Under the pieces are notes generated by a model. It had not been told where the DNA came from, searched no databases, and was given only the letters and a program-made list of their open reading frames with translations. DNA of 64,000 nt from Psococerastis gibbosa. Taxonomy: Eukaryota > Arthropoda > Insecta > Psocodea > Psocidae. The position numbers and the translations under genes are program-made. Below are positions 21,741-33,927 of the stretch, piece by piece. Every line of letters begins with the position of its first letter. The first letter of the stretch is position 1. Location of the stretch: contig OZ020489.1 in the NCBI GenBank assembly GCA_963971405.1, forward strand, positions 2,914,001 to 2,978,000, in the 5' to 3' direction.

Positions 21741-22429
21741 GGCTCGGTTCTGATGGATTCAACTTTGTATGACCAAATTATGTACGGTAGCTACAGTATT
21801 CAGCCCCATTATAAAAATCTGCGTCATCACTGATAATACTGCTGCCCAGTCAGCACTGGGGCTAATCGATACGAATAAGGGCGGCCCCTCCCTCCCCTAT
21901 TTCAAGGTCATCTTCATTTACCTCGTTACATATTTATTTGCAGAATTTCTCACGCCCCTCTTCAATTTCCCCTGCAATATTTACTATTTCTGGTTCTAGG
22001 TCAATACAATACGTTGACTCTAAAAATTGGCTGTTTCGAGGCTGCATGTTTATCAGTGGTGTCGGCTTGAAATTTTGAGGGTGCTCGGGCTTAAATTAAA
22101 CACTTAGGGGTCTGTCAAGGTGTATATTTGCCTGTGTTGTGGAGAAAAATTGGAGCAAGAAGAACAGCTGTACAACGCAATAGGCTACTGAAGATGTTTC
22201 ACTTTCACATGCACTTGCAAAGCTGTTTTATCACGAATATGTCAATTTCCTATACTGTCCTTAAATCTAAAGTCTATACTATAGGTCCTAGGAATCCCGC
22301 GTAAATTATTCTGTTAGGACCATTGTGCTATGAAGACATTTATATAAAGCCATATAGACTGTCTATAGTAGGTTAACTTATACCAATCTACGCCATAGGC
22401 ATAGGCTAGGCTAGGCTTTACGTTACGTG

Positions 22430-22575
22430 ATGAAGCAGTAGAACCTAGGCTGATAGGTCGTGGACGGTTGATCTGTAGGCGTATTTCCAAACGTTTTGTC
22501 AGCATCTGCGGTCGACATCTTCAGTGGCACTGCGTAGACTTCTAAGGTTGTGTCTCGAAGGCTCAGCAGTAACTT
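22430..22575 (+). mobile_element. Foldback-family arm, single
   Basis: GAAGCAGTAGAACCTAGGCT, CCAAACGTTTTGTCAGCATC and GCGGTCGACATCTTCAGTGG match one arm of the 14634-15745 foldback family. No matching inverted arm is seen nearby. Confidence 0.7.
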
Positions 22576-22794
22576 TTTGAGCAAGGGGATGTGCACATTA
22601 TGGGGAAACAGACCATGATTATGTTTGGCATATTTCTGAGGTTCTTAGGCAAGCAAAGTTACCCCATATGTGCAGTTTGGTGAATGCAGGGCCTTATTTT
22701 CAGTACAATACTGCCCAGCGGCCATAGCGGAGTAATAAATAAATAAATAATTATTTACTTGCAAACAGACCTAAAAGTCCAATAAATAGCTTTT

Positions 22795-22952
22795 TTTAAA
22801 TAATTATTATTAAACAAACAATTAATTTAACGAATGTATCCGAATAACCTCTGCAGTCACCTCTGTATGTAATTCCAGTGTTGAGTTACGACAGGTCACC
22901 GATCAGACTCGCACAAGTACGAACAAGCTACCACTATGCCATTTGAAGTCCG
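22795..22952 (-). mobile_element. SINE-B copy 3, degenerate
   Basis: GAATGTATCCGAATAACCTC, GAGTTACGACAGGTCACCG and GACTCGCACAAGTACGAAC match SINE-B in the same orientation as the copies at 5155 and 13286. Confidence 0.65.
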
Positions 22953-23626
22953 TACATGGTGAGATATTAACAACTGAACCACCCTAGCTGTGATATAACT
23001 CTCTCTTACACTCAACATTGGGGTCAGCAACAAACCAAGATACAATGCAGTAGGCTGATGTTTTGCTCTGGTATTTTAATGACTTGGCTTAGATAACGAT
23101 TAAGACTCTCTCCAGTCTGGTAATGGTGTTACCAATGGATCCATGGATCCCCCCGGATCCCCCCCCCCCCCCCCCCGTCCCGTATATAGCTTATATCTTA
23201 TCTTATATTTTTCCTCTCTTTTTTCTCGATTTAATTTTAAGTAAGTACTTACTACTAAGTACTTATTAATAATACTCTATTTTTTTAGGGCTAGCATGAA
23301 AACAAGACACAGCCTTAAGCATGATTGTTCGCCTTTTGGTTATTTCAACATTTCAATTCAATTCAATTTATTTCAAACCATGGTAAGGAGGCGGAAAGTG
23401 TATTATACAGCAGAGAATCATACAGCAGCCCCCCCTCCCCCCATCCCTTCTTGACGCTAGTCGCCATTTATGAGAGATTGCTCAGTTTGCCCTATTTCCG
23501 GCCCCATGACGAGAGGTCATATTAAGGTCAGCTTCAGCGAATTGACAGCGATTTATTATAAAATCCACCACTTAGACAAACTCCTTGTAGGGTTAATTAA
23601 TCTAAGCATTATGAAATGTAATAAAG

Positions 23627-23642
23627 ATTTCTTTCTTTCTTT

Positions 23643-23675
<33 letters not shown>
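23627..23675. repeat. (CTTT)n/(CT)n microsatellite
   Basis: A short CTTT stretch followed by about 17 CT units. Confidence 0.9.
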
Positions 23676-23676
<1 letters not shown>

Positions 23677-24928
23677 TATCTAACAAATTTTCCATAATTG
23701 CATTTAATTATAATGTTATATAATAGATTTTGCGTAATTTATTTTAATTAATTATAATTGTAAGAGAGAAATTCACTCAATTTTAATAAAAATAAAAAAT
23801 AAATGAGATTTTTATATTTTCTTATTAAATTGAAACGAGGGTCCCTATTGGGAATTTGCGCTAATAATTTGGGGATGTTGACAGATTGCTTTGTGGGAGC
23901 ACCTGCTTTGTAGTGTAATTAGTGGGGGGGGGGGGGGGTAAATGCTGAAGAAGAGGCCGGTGGCTCGTAGGAACTGTATGATATCATCTGTGGGTGTTGT
24001 GTTGTTTTCTAAAACGCTTCGGAGAGGGGGGAGGGAGCTCGTAAGACTGAGGTTCGTTGGACCGAGTTGGTTGGGCACAATCAGCTTTTATTTCATAATT
24101 AATTATCGCAGACATGTTAAAGAACAAGAACAAAAAGGAAACGCGACGTCATAGTTACGTGACGCGGAATATTTGAACTTGAAACAGCCTACGCAAGAAA
24201 GTTTCACTCTGAACTTTGACTTGGTTTTTGACCGCTCTCATTCCCTGACCATTCTCTGAACACACCCTAAAAAGCCCTAAAAAGACTTAAAACTGATTTT
24301 GTTAGTGATTCAGATGTTTAAGGTTACGTTTTGTAATGTTTTATTATTAATGAACTTTTCATCATCCTCATTGTTCATTCTATTGTATAATTGTGGCAGA
24401 ACCAATAATTAATTATTTTCGTCTAAAATACTCAGTCGTCATTTGTTTACAAATTGGGTGAATTTGAAATCTCTGTCTTAAAACTTTGCAAGCGTACAGT
24501 ATACAAGCTTTTTCAAAACGCAGGCTATTCACCCGACAGCCGAATCAATTAGCAGCACAATATATATAAAGTATAAAGTACTTTTTATCAGATTGTTTTG
24601 GAAATAATATTTCTGGTGAGAAATTGTACATTTACTGCGAAAATTTGTATTTTGTCTGAACTTTGCGGATGCAAAACAAAGAATTTATTAATTTCGTCAA
24701 AAAAGACTCGACCTTAGCTTGTAGTCTATACCTAACATTTTGATAGTATCTCGGCCTTAAATTTTACACAACACTGAATACTCCTGCTATGTGTATTGAA
24801 CATTTTAAAATAATCCATATCATCTTTTATTTAAAAGATAAAAAGAGTAGTCTATCACAGGGACAATATAGGTTATACAGTGCACATTGTACCAGAGCTA
24901 AAATGGCTCTTACAAAAGAACAAAAAGG

Positions 24929-25084
24929 TTAAGGGCCAAAAGGTTTTAAAAAGGGTTCGCAGCCACTTCCCTCGCTTTCCGAGCAATCTCCCGACCCTTC
25001 TACTCCAACAGATCTTTTTTGAAGACATGATGTAATTTCAGGACAAGTGATGAAGCTTTCCACATTACCTGCCGGTAAACATAT
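24929..25084 (-). CDS. Peritrophin-like gene, terminal exon
   Basis: This is the minus-strand terminal exon of a secreted cysteine-rich protein. A strong acceptor (GTTTCTTTTTTTCAG) precedes phase-0 coding that begins ICLPAGNVESFITCPE and runs 51 codons to TAA at 24929-24931. Joined to the upstream exon it completes a peritrophin-A-type spacing, FVFDTKRQ|ICLP, where the family has LVFD...QxCxxP. A minus-strand AATAAA lies about 100 bp beyond the stop (24827-24832). The acidic Cys-rich tail after the domain is unlike the usual family. Confidence 0.6.
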   Translation of the reverse strand: MCLPAGNVESFITCPEITSCLQKRSVGVEGSGDCSESEGSGCEPFLKPFGP

Positions 25085-25370
25085 CTGAAAAAAAGAAACA
25101 TCGACTTGATTTGGATAGAGGATTCTGGATTCTCCCGGCATTCTATTACTTAAACAGCTTCTGTAGGCACAAAAGGTGTATTTAGAGCAATTAAGAGTAC
25201 CCCCACTTCGCGTTTTTGTACAAAGTCTAAGGGGCAATGTCCTTGCCCTGCTGAATTATAAGTAATTATAATAATGAAGTCAATTTTATTTTGCAGCAAT
25301 ATTACTATGGGTCCTGCTAATCTAATTTTGACGTTTCAAGTAATTTGTTGTACACGTTGACCATTATTAC

Positions 25371-25573
25371 CTGCCTTTTTGTATCAAAAACGAAGTCATT
25401 TTTGCACGTCATGTAGAGTGCGTCGCCGTCCATGCACAGGGTAAAACTTTTTGGTTGATCGGAGGCGTACCTGACTGGGGGGCCCGAGCATGGGCATCGT
25501 AGGGGGCATTGCAAGTCTGCCGATGATACGCCAATGAAGTAGTAAATTATAAATGTCGTGCAAAATATTGTTA
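25371..25573 (-). CDS. Peritrophin-A (CBM14)-like exon
   Basis: Minus-strand exon ending at CAG|GTAATA in phase 0. It encodes DLQCPLRCPCSG, SFTLCMDGDALYMTC and KNDFVFDTKRQ, which fits the cysteine spacing and the aromatic and FD positions of a chitin-binding type 2 domain. Upstream in frame a hydrophobic stretch (FIIYYFIGVSSA) looks like a signal peptide core. The exon start is therefore placed at a TTTCAG acceptor (25574-25576); a nearer acceptor at 25517 is an alternative. The ATG exon was not found. The gene lies antisense within PTPRN intron 1. Confidence 0.55.
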
Positions 25574-26955
25574 CTGAAACTTACAACACAATGAAAATAA
25601 TTAGTTGACGTGCTTGAGGGGAAATTCCGATTGTAGAGCCATAAACAATAATGTAGAAGAAATGTTCTTCTGCATTTGGATGCATAACATGTTGCCGTCC
25701 TTTGGCCACAGACTTTGAACTCCTTCTACGTGGAATTTTCATTGCGCAGTGTCCCTTATTTTTAACAAATCAAACTGTGGCTGATTGGTAACCGTATTAA
25801 TGACGGCCGCATAAAATAATACACATCAAAAGGCAGAGGGACAATTTACCTATTTAGTCACCCATTCGCCTGTTCTATCAACGACAATGTCAACATCCAA
25901 CTCACCTGCATTTTGCACCATTTCTTCCGAAAACGTATTGACACACCCCCGCCCTTTAATAGGGGAAGGTTGTAATAGCTGTGGCGGGTACAATTAATCT
26001 ACGTATCATTTGAATTGTAGTATATTGTAATTATGCACCGTTGCAATGCCCATGTCTTACCATTAGCCTACGCGTAGCCTGTGAAAGAGTTGCATCAACG
26101 TAAAAAGAGAGGACGGGTATACCTATTGAATGAGGGATCGTCAAAAAGTTTGGATTAAATTATAAGCCTGGCCTACTGGATAAGTTTAATTAACGAGTAA
26201 TAAGCCTATAAAGTACGACGCTCGATATCAACACATTATTATGGCTAACATGAAAAAAAGACTTTATAGTCTTATTGTTCGCCATTTGTATTGCAATAAA
26301 GTCGTTTATTTATTCATTCATTCATTCATTCATCATTACTAACATCTAAATATAAATAAATAAGCTAATCTGTAGCTTTTGAGAGGCACGGCACTACAGC
26401 CTGTGATTATAGGATAAATAGAAAGAAAAAATTATAGATACAAATTTAATAGATACATTTATTAAATTCCATATATTATGCAAACATATTACTTTTATTA
26501 GTAAAGATCAAGCCATGAAAGAGTCCCCCCCCCCCCCCACAAGTGATTTTGTATTTCCTAGACTAACTGCTTCTTCTCCTGTATTAAAATTTTAAGGGGG
26601 TCACGTGACTGGCCTGGAAATGACCTTGCAGGGGGTTCCTAATACACGTTTTAAACCGCAGGGGCATAGTAATAATCGATAGAAGGGACAAGTATACGCG
26701 TAGACATGCTTACGCCATGCAACTGTACAAAAATTAATAATAATAATAATAGTGTAATTCCCAAAATAAATTCAGTTACATAAATTTAGATAATACATTT
26801 TTCTTCTTTGGGTCCCTTGCCATTGTGCAGCCAATTTGCACGTGGAGGCAAGGTGCCGATAACAATATAAGAACTAAAAATTTAAAGTAGTAATATGTAT
26901 AAGTACAGATCCATTTGGTATACAGATGGTATGAGGTATGTTGAGAGGTATGTTA

Positions 26956-27697
26956 TTACAAGTTCCAAGGTGCTGGGTCTTTTTGGAGTATTGCATGTTT
27001 CACCTTGTTTTGAAATATTTTGCGTGTAGGTGCGCCACGAAGTTCTAGAGAAAGTTTATTGTATTCAAGTGGCCCTATATATAAAAAAGTTTTTTTGAAA
27101 AATTCCATTTTGGGCCTAGGTGGCACAAACGACTCTACACGTCGGGTTCTACTATCGTTTGCGGGTACAATAGGTCTGTTCCCGGAGGATTGGTAAAAAA
27201 CACCCAGCACTTTATACACGTAAAGTGACCTAAGAGGTAAAACATTAATTTCACGAAAAAGAGGAAAAGATGGCTCGGTACGACGCTTATTTAAAATTAT
27301 GCGAATGAAGTGCTTCTGTAAAGTGACCAGAGGCTTGATCTTTGTAATATAAGTTCCACCAAAGGCAATGAGAGCATATGTAAGCCTGGACTGTACCAAA
27401 GCATGAAAAATTTCCAGACACAAGGAAATTCGACACAATTTTCTAATATAATAGAACAATCGCAAATAGCCTTTAAGATTTTTATGGCATTTAGCTATAT
27501 GATAATTCCACGAAAGACGCTCATCTAAGGTTAGTCCAAGGTAATCAATGGTATCTGTATTATTAATCACAGGACAGATGCAATTTTGAATTCCAAGACC
27601 GACTCCATACAAATTCAGGCAAGATCTACTATGATAACGATGGATCGAGTCACAGCATACCTCTGGCGAGAGATGGAAATTTACATATTTTGTTTTT
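26956..27697 (-). pseudogene. LINE ORF2, C-terminal part
   Basis: After the frame break the product continues in another frame with LNLYGVGLGIQNCICP, then IDYLGLTLDERLSWNYHI (the region after the RT thumb) and PRPKMEFFKKTFLYIG, ending ILQKDPAPWNL. The first methionine in this frame is at 27612, but homology to LINE proteins begins at the break, so the true segment starts about 27697. There is no RNase H or zinc knuckle, in keeping with CR1-like ORF2. Confidence 0.8.
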
Positions 27698-29738
27698 CAC
27701 TGTTTAAAGTTAATGAATGCTGATCAAACCATAAGCGTATATAATTTAAATCAATCTGCATATTTACAATGTTTTGATTCCAACCTTTTTCGCTAGAATA
27801 TGTAAAAGCTGTATCGTCAGCATATGCTGTGATTTCGCCCAAAAACTTTCCTCTACAAAAGTTATTTAGAAACACAAGGAAAAGAATAGGACCAAGTACG
27901 CTTCCTTGAGGTGTACCATACTCAACTGCAGTCGTAGTGCTCTTGCATTGACGAATTTCAACGAATTGGGTCCTTCCAGACAAATAGCTCTGGATGAGCT
28001 TCAAACAGTGGCCCCTTACTCCTGATTGTTCTAACACATTGTATAGAGTAGTATGTTTGATTGTGTCAAAAGCTTTTGAAACATCAATAAACATGGCAGA
28101 AACTTTCTTTCCCTTATTTATTTCCATGTATAAATGTCTCGTAAAGTGAATCAATGCACTTTCAGTACTTAGACCAGGCATGAAACCAAATTGTTTTAAA
28201 CTAAAGAAATTTGTGTGAGTGTAAAAGCTTTGTAAACGTGTCTTTATAACATTTTCAAAGATTTTGGATAAAGTGGACAAAAGAGATACCGGCCTATATT
28301 CGTTTGCTGATTTTGAATTACGTGTTTTCGATATCGGAATGATTTTTGCGCATTTAAGAACGTCAGGAAACACAGCAGTGGACAGCATTATATTTATTAC
28401 ATGGATGAGAACGTCCTTTATAATTGCATAAATGGCCTTAATCATCTTAGTTGTCACAAGATCAGCGCCAGGTGCTTTTCCATTCTTTAGCTTATTTATA
28501 TATTTAGATATTTCGGCGTCAGTTACAGGATCTAAGAAGATAGTTTCTGTCTGATTTATGGCTGAGAAAATTTCATTAAATCTAGCTCCAGGAACATTAA
28601 AACCTGTTGTAGAATCAATATTTTCATTTAATTTAATTGGCGCAGAAGCGAAAAGTTCATTTAATAAATTTGCCTTCGATTGGTCATTTTCTACGTCAAT
28701 CCCATTTTCATCCTCAACAATGATGTTTTTTGGTTTATTTTCATGTCCAAGATATGATTCAAGTTTCCTCCATGTTTTTTTTGGGTCACCTAAGCAGGAT
28801 TTGATCTTATTCTTGTGGTAAGAATTGCGCCTAGAATTAATTTCCTGGCTGGTTTTATTTTTAAATGCTTTAACGTATGCCTGAAAAGAAACATCATAGG
28901 GTCTTCCCTCAGCTCTCTGCAATAATTTATTCTTCTTCCTAATTTTGCTTTTTAATGCATTTGTCATCCACGGTTGTGACACGTTTTCCACAGTTTCTTT
29001 ATATATTCTTGTGGCAAAAGAGATTGGGTCAGTAATGTTATGGATTAGGGCATTGAAAGCCGCATTGACATCATTAATGCATAAGATTTCAGCCCAGTTC
29101 TTTGTTTCCACTTTCGTTACATAAGTCTGAAGATGCACGTATGCATGTTCAGTGACAATGGTTTTTTTTTCAAGTTTACAATCAGCACATAAAAATAACA
29201 TTTTATGATCAGAAATTCTCGATTCATGTACAGTAACTTCATGCAAAAAAGATTGATAACATCTAATGAACATGTGATCTATAAGAGTAGCAGAGTTCTC
29301 AGAAAATCTGGTATTTTCCCCAACATAGTTTTCGAAACCGTGCGAGGCCATACATGCTGTGTAAGATTCTACATCTTTGTTTTTAAGGTTCAAATCAATG
29401 TTAATGTCTCCAGTTACATATGCAGTCCCTCTGCCTAATTTATGGTAAAGAATATTACTTAACTCGCTGATGAAAATATTTTGGTGAACACTCTGTAACC
29501 GGTATATTGATAGGATGCTCAAATGAAAATTGGTGAATGAAATTTTAAGCAAAACAAAGTCAGCTGATGTAGGTTCGAACGAGGAGGCAGAGCCGCCGAG
29601 TTCAACTACAACTGGGACAGGTTTTACCTGTAGGTTTTTATTGACATACACGGCAACTCCACCGGCCCGCTGATCCTCACGGCACTCAATTACTATTACT
29701 ATAGGTCTCAAATTCGTGCATGAAGCATTTAAAAACAT
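27681..29738 (-). pseudogene. LINE ORF2, endonuclease and RT
   Basis: A 685-residue reading. The N-terminal part is an APE-type endonuclease missing its start: GGVAVYVNKN, YVTGDINIDLN, TLIDHMF and the SDHKML motif (catalytic Asp-His). The RT follows with KNGKAPGADLV, EYRPVSLLSTLSKIFE, SAMFIDVSKAFDTI (first Asp), GTPQGSVLGPILFL and TAYADDTAF (the YADD catalytic loop). It ends early at LTLNSEKQNM* because of a frameshift. The 5' end of the element is lost. Confidence 0.87.
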
Positions 29739-30291
29739 ACCTCTTAGAACATTTTTACGTGCCCCACAGGGAAGAGAACCTCAAACTTTTGTAATTACAT
29801 GCTACCATTGCAAATATGAAAACTTAATTTGACAGTAAAGCGCCAGCAATAGGTAAAACTGCAATTATTTAAAATAATAAAATGTGAAATACAGAACAGG
29901 TACGCGACGCGGGGCTTTGTTTATAAAATGGATATTCAACCATTCAGTGGCTAGAGACAGTTATCAATATGGCTGCTACGTGTTGCCTGCATAAGATAAG
30001 TACGCAATTCGGCGGGGAAATAGCCTGCACAAGCTAACTACTAAGCTACAGAGGTTTTTCACCGGCTCCAGGTATCCGCTTTGCTATGCTGCAGTGTGTA
30101 AGACTTCGATATTTTTTGCGTTGGTACTTAACTCTGATAGTTGGCTTATGGTTAAAGGGTGCCTCGTAAGGCATATTATGGCTCCCGCCGCTCCAGTTAT
30201 ATTATATTTCTATGTATTCAACACTCAATGTTCAAGGTCAAAAGTCTCCGGTTTGACCTTAAGTCTAACTGATAATTTACGGAGACTGACA

Positions 30292-30482
30292 GGACATTTA
30301 GAGTGGTGGTACGGACTTTGACCTTCTAGCGAAAGGTTGTTGGTTCGAGTCCTTGCAAATTTTTTTGGCCATGCTTCGGTGGGCTTGTAAAGCAGGTGGT
30401 CCCGGGCCCTCCTAGTTAAGAGTAAGAGTGGACTTTACAGTCTTAACTAGGTCGGCTTGGTAACAGAAGAAATAGTCACTAT
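30292..30482 (+). mobile_element. SINE-A copy 6
   Basis: GAGTGGTGGTACGGACTTTG, B box GGTTCGAGTCC at 30342-30352, GGCCATGCTTCGGTGGGC and GTGGTCCCGGGCCCTCC. The tail is degraded. Confidence 0.85.
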
Positions 30483-30914
30483 TGATGCGGATAGCGATGC
30501 AGTTCCATGTTCTTAGAAAACATTCCTCTATATTCTCCATGTGCATGGAACACATTCATTTTAATAGCTCGACATGACCGCAGAATAAGTGACAAGCATA
30601 CTCAAGCGTGGACGACTTGACTAACTTGGTTCCCGCATTGTTGTGAAGGCAATGTTATTGCAAAGGGTAAAATCTCAATAAATCTCATCTGCCTGGCAAC
30701 GTTCCAACTTCAGTTCTGAATGAACTTTATTACGTGCGTTTGTAATGGGCCCTCACTACGTAGTAAACAGATCACAATTTGACTGCAGCAGGCAAGCAGC
30801 TGAGCACTCCACTGAAAAGTGCGGGGGAATGATAATAAACTTGAAGATTTCATTTGTAATAGGCTAACATAGGTAATTATTATTTTAGATGATATAATTA
30901 GAAAAAAGCTTTCA

Positions 30915-31145
30915 CGGCCGCAGTTATGTTACGAAGCAGTAGAATCCGGAATGATAGACCGTGGTCGTTCTGATAGCGTACTTCCAAATGTTTTTCTTCA
31001 ACATCTGCGGTTGACATCTTCAGTGAAACTGCGTAAACTTCTAAGATTGTATCTTGTTGCTGCTGAGCCTCCGAGATACAATCTTGGAAGTCTCTGCAGT
31101 TCCACTGAAGATGTAAACTGCAGAGTGCAGATGTTGACGAAACCA
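30915..31145. mobile_element. Foldback element, compact copy
   Basis: One arm (TTACGAAGCAGTAGAATCCG, GGTTGACATCTTCAGTGAAA, CTTCTAAGATTGTATC) is followed after a few bases by an inverted arm (CGAGATACAATCTTGGAAG, CAGTTCCACTGAAGATGT, GCAGATGTTGACGAAACC). This shows the empty form of the foldback that holds the retroposon at 14898-15597. The second arm is truncated at its outer end. Confidence 0.82.
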
Positions 31146-31380
31146 GATTGATCGAAAACTTGAAAGAAAAGCACTGTGCGTTTGAAGCGGATGTTTCTGA
31201 CGATCCTCTAGTTGACATATTTGACAAGTTGACATGTAACTTTGCTGAGTACATGAGCTAAGCACGATTACCCTAGCTTGAGACAAATAAAATCTCAGAG
31301 ATAGTGACGCACGGACATACTGTATATTGAGGTAGGATAAAGCGCATATGTTAGGCTCATTGTTAACCGAATTGCGGTAA

Positions 31381-31493
31381 CCAATGAGTGACATAACGAG
31401 CATGGGAAGCAGAGTGCGGTTAGGAGGGCCACGGCTCCGATGGTGGGACCTGGTGGAAAGGCAGCTGAGAAAAAGATGTCAGCGGCCGCTGAT
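31381..31493 (+). pseudogene. Possible LINE 3' tail before (GAA)n
   Basis: The plus frame gives GGPRLRWWDLVERQLRKR, which resembles the GRPRxRWxDxVExDL motif of LINE C-termini. It is followed directly by the GAA microsatellite. Short and unconfirmed. Confidence 0.35.
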
Positions 31494-31827
31494 GAAGAAG
31501 AAGAAGAAGAAGAAGAAGAAGAAGAAGAAGAAGAAGAAGAAGAAGAAGAAGAAGAAGAAGAAGAAGAAGAAGAAGAAGAAGAAGAAGAAGAAGAAGAAGA
31601 AGAAGAAGAAGAAGAAGAAGAAGAAGAAGAAGAAGAAGAAGAAGAAGAAGAAGAAGAAGAAGAAGAAGAAGAAGAAGAAGAAGAAGAAGAAGAAGAAGAA
31701 GAAGAAGAAGAAGAAGAAGAAGAAGAAGAAGAAGAAGAAGAAGAAGAAGAAGAAGAAGAAGAAGAAGAAGAAGAAGAAGAAGAAGAAGAAGAAGAAGAAG
31801 AAGAAGAAGAAGAAGAAGAAGAAGAAT
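31494..31827. repeat. (GAA)n microsatellite, about 111 units
   Basis: An uninterrupted GAA/TTC tract of about 334 bp. Poly-Glu, poly-Lys and poly-Leu readings on either strand are artefacts of the repeat. It lies in intron 1 of PTPRN. Confidence 0.98.
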
Positions 31828-32839
31828 TAATGACATTATACCATGCATTTGATGCGCCTGTAGCCCATACTGTACCTTATGCTGTGTATGCTAAATTCAT
31901 TTAATATATTTCCATTTACGTTTAGGCGAATGATAAGGGTACAAACTTGAAAATTAATTTTGTTTTAACAGAGATACAGCGTAACATTTCTAAACCTTCC
32001 AGTCAAATTTCGAATTCACTTCCGTTTGTTGGGCAAATATTTGATTTGAGTTCTCTTCTCCTATAGGACGGGAAAATAAACAGAAAAAAAGTTGAAATGT
32101 TTGCCACCGGCATTTTTCTCTTCTAAAAATACGAGACCTTAAAAAAATATATCCCATTAAGAAGATGTGGCACTTAGAAAATTGGCAACCCAAAATCTGA
32201 TTTTTTATTGCCTTTCGATTTTTTATTGAATTTAAATGTAAGTTGATAAAGATTTAATCTATTCAAGTTGTAGAATACTATGTTATGCATCACAATTATA
32301 CGGCATATTTATACAATTATACGGCATATTGTCTTCATTGCTGTAAATTCCCAAAATTTCTGGGGGGGGGGGGGCTTTAGGACCCCCAAGACTTTGATCC
32401 CCTAGAGAACAATATCGATAAATGGGCCCAAATGAGTGAGGTTTTACGCATATTATACCATTTATACCCTGGAGAAAGGGGTGCCCGGGGGGGTCTCACA
32501 CGAAGAAAAAAAAATTATAAATGGGCCTGAATTAATGAGGTTTTACGAAAAGCCCCCCTAGGACCCCCCCCCTATTTACGCCAATGATTGCCTTGGAAAT
32601 ACATTCATTCATTCACTCATCATTATACGTATATTTAATTTTTGGTTGAGCAGTTTCGTTCATGAACATTATTGGAGACTAATATTTCCCTCAAAATAAA
32701 ATTCATGGAAAAGCTACGAATTACACCAAAAAAATACCATGTAGCCTACAGTAATATGATGGAGACTGCGGTTAGGGTGCCTAGTACGGGGTGCCTAGGT
32801 TTCTTTTTCTAGGTCTGCTAGCCGTTACCGCAGTCTTTG

Positions 32840-33060
32840 GATTATTGTAAACCGGTTGCCTCCTTGTAACCTGAGGTTTCACATTGGATCCCTCTACATT
32901 GCAGTATTATATATGGAATATAATTACAACCCTGACATCAAATTAACTTTTTGTTTGATGACCGAAATTAGAAGATGTAGATCTACGCCTATCCGAGGCG
33001 TCGTCTTAAACGCTGTACCACAAGCCCCTCTGATTATACCTGCCTATAGAGTTCAGGTTG
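32840..33060 (-). repeat. Dispersed repeat related to 8537 and 60480
   Basis: The part near 32850-32890 (GCCTCCTTGTAACCTGAGGT and ATCCCTCTAC) matches 60505-60550. The part near 32975-33040 resembles the tRNA-like sequence at 8580-8640. This supports an old SINE. Confidence 0.5.
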
Positions 33061-33873
33061 CTACTGTGGTAGCCCATGGAGACCAAGACAGTACTGTTTT
33101 GCTTCGCTAATTTCGATCGTTCTATTATTCTGGTATGGGGGGGGGGGGCGCATACCCAAGGCATAAGGAGCAGAATCAGATTCAGGACATTTGAATAGTG
33201 GATATGCATACAATATGCATACAATATATATATACAACATTGGGCTTTGTGGGGGGGGGGGGTAATTAATTCTCTCTTTCAGTAAACAACTAGAATAGTC
33301 AGGGGCGTAAAGTTGGATGGGGGGGGGGGGCACGGTCCATCTTGCCCCCCCCCCCCCAGCCTCGAGCATTGTAAGACGTGGTTCATACTTCATGGGGAGA
33401 CCCCCGGTCCCCTTTGCAGCAATATGAATATAAGCATTTCTTTGTTTGCTTTGTAAAATCTACAGCTATACTTTACTACTATCAAAATGCGTAAAACCCT
33501 ATACTATTTTGCTCTTATATTTTCAATTTTTCTTTATCCTGCCTGATTACGTCATAAGGTCTACTTAGTTTTGCCGCCGCCATTATTCTAAAACTTTACG
33601 CCTCTGACTGAATAGTTACTACTCTATACGAGAATATGGAATGCTTGATTGGTTACTTCAATGCTTGCGGTTCATTTGTAATGAAAAAAGGCTAGATTTT
33701 GTTCTTAATGAGACATATTCCTTTAGCCCCGTACCTGTTGCGCCTCCCGGAAATAGTCGGAACGGGTTCCAAGTAGACTTTCTTAAAATAAATAAAAATA
33801 TTAATGCCCTTTTTAGAAATCATTTGTTAGTCTATATAGGTATGTATTTATGTATTTTATGTTTACTTTACAG

Positions 33874-33927
33874 GCTGTCAATTCAGCAGGGCCGTTTGTC
33901 AGGATGGGTTAGAAGTCTGTTATGACG
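33874..33927 (+). CDS. PTPRN: PTPRN exon 2, RESP18 region start
   Basis: The acceptor is GTTTACTTTACAG and the donor is ACG|GTAAGT. With the carried base it reads GCQFSRAVCQDGLEVCYD. The Gly-Cys start, then a Cys-x-Asp-Gly and a further Cys, match the cysteine pattern of the RESP18-like N-terminal region of IA-2/phogrin. Enters and leaves in phase 1. Confidence 0.82.

Larger units (their letters stand above)
26733..29738 (-). mobile_element. Non-LTR retrotransposon (CR1/jockey type)
   Basis: This 5'-truncated LINE encodes endonuclease and reverse transcriptase in two adjacent frames (27681-29738 and 26956-27697). About 200 bp of 3'UTR follows, and the element ends in an (ATT)n microsatellite on its own strand (26734-26751), as in CR1-like elements. 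It lies antisense in PTPRN intron 1. The break between the frames appears to be one missing A in an A run near 27693-27697, so the copy is fairly recent. Confidence 0.88.

Noticed and set aside
31384-31904. Long readings of poly-Lys, poly-Glu and poly-Leu on both strands
   Set aside because: They are only the GAA/TTC microsatellite read in different frames.
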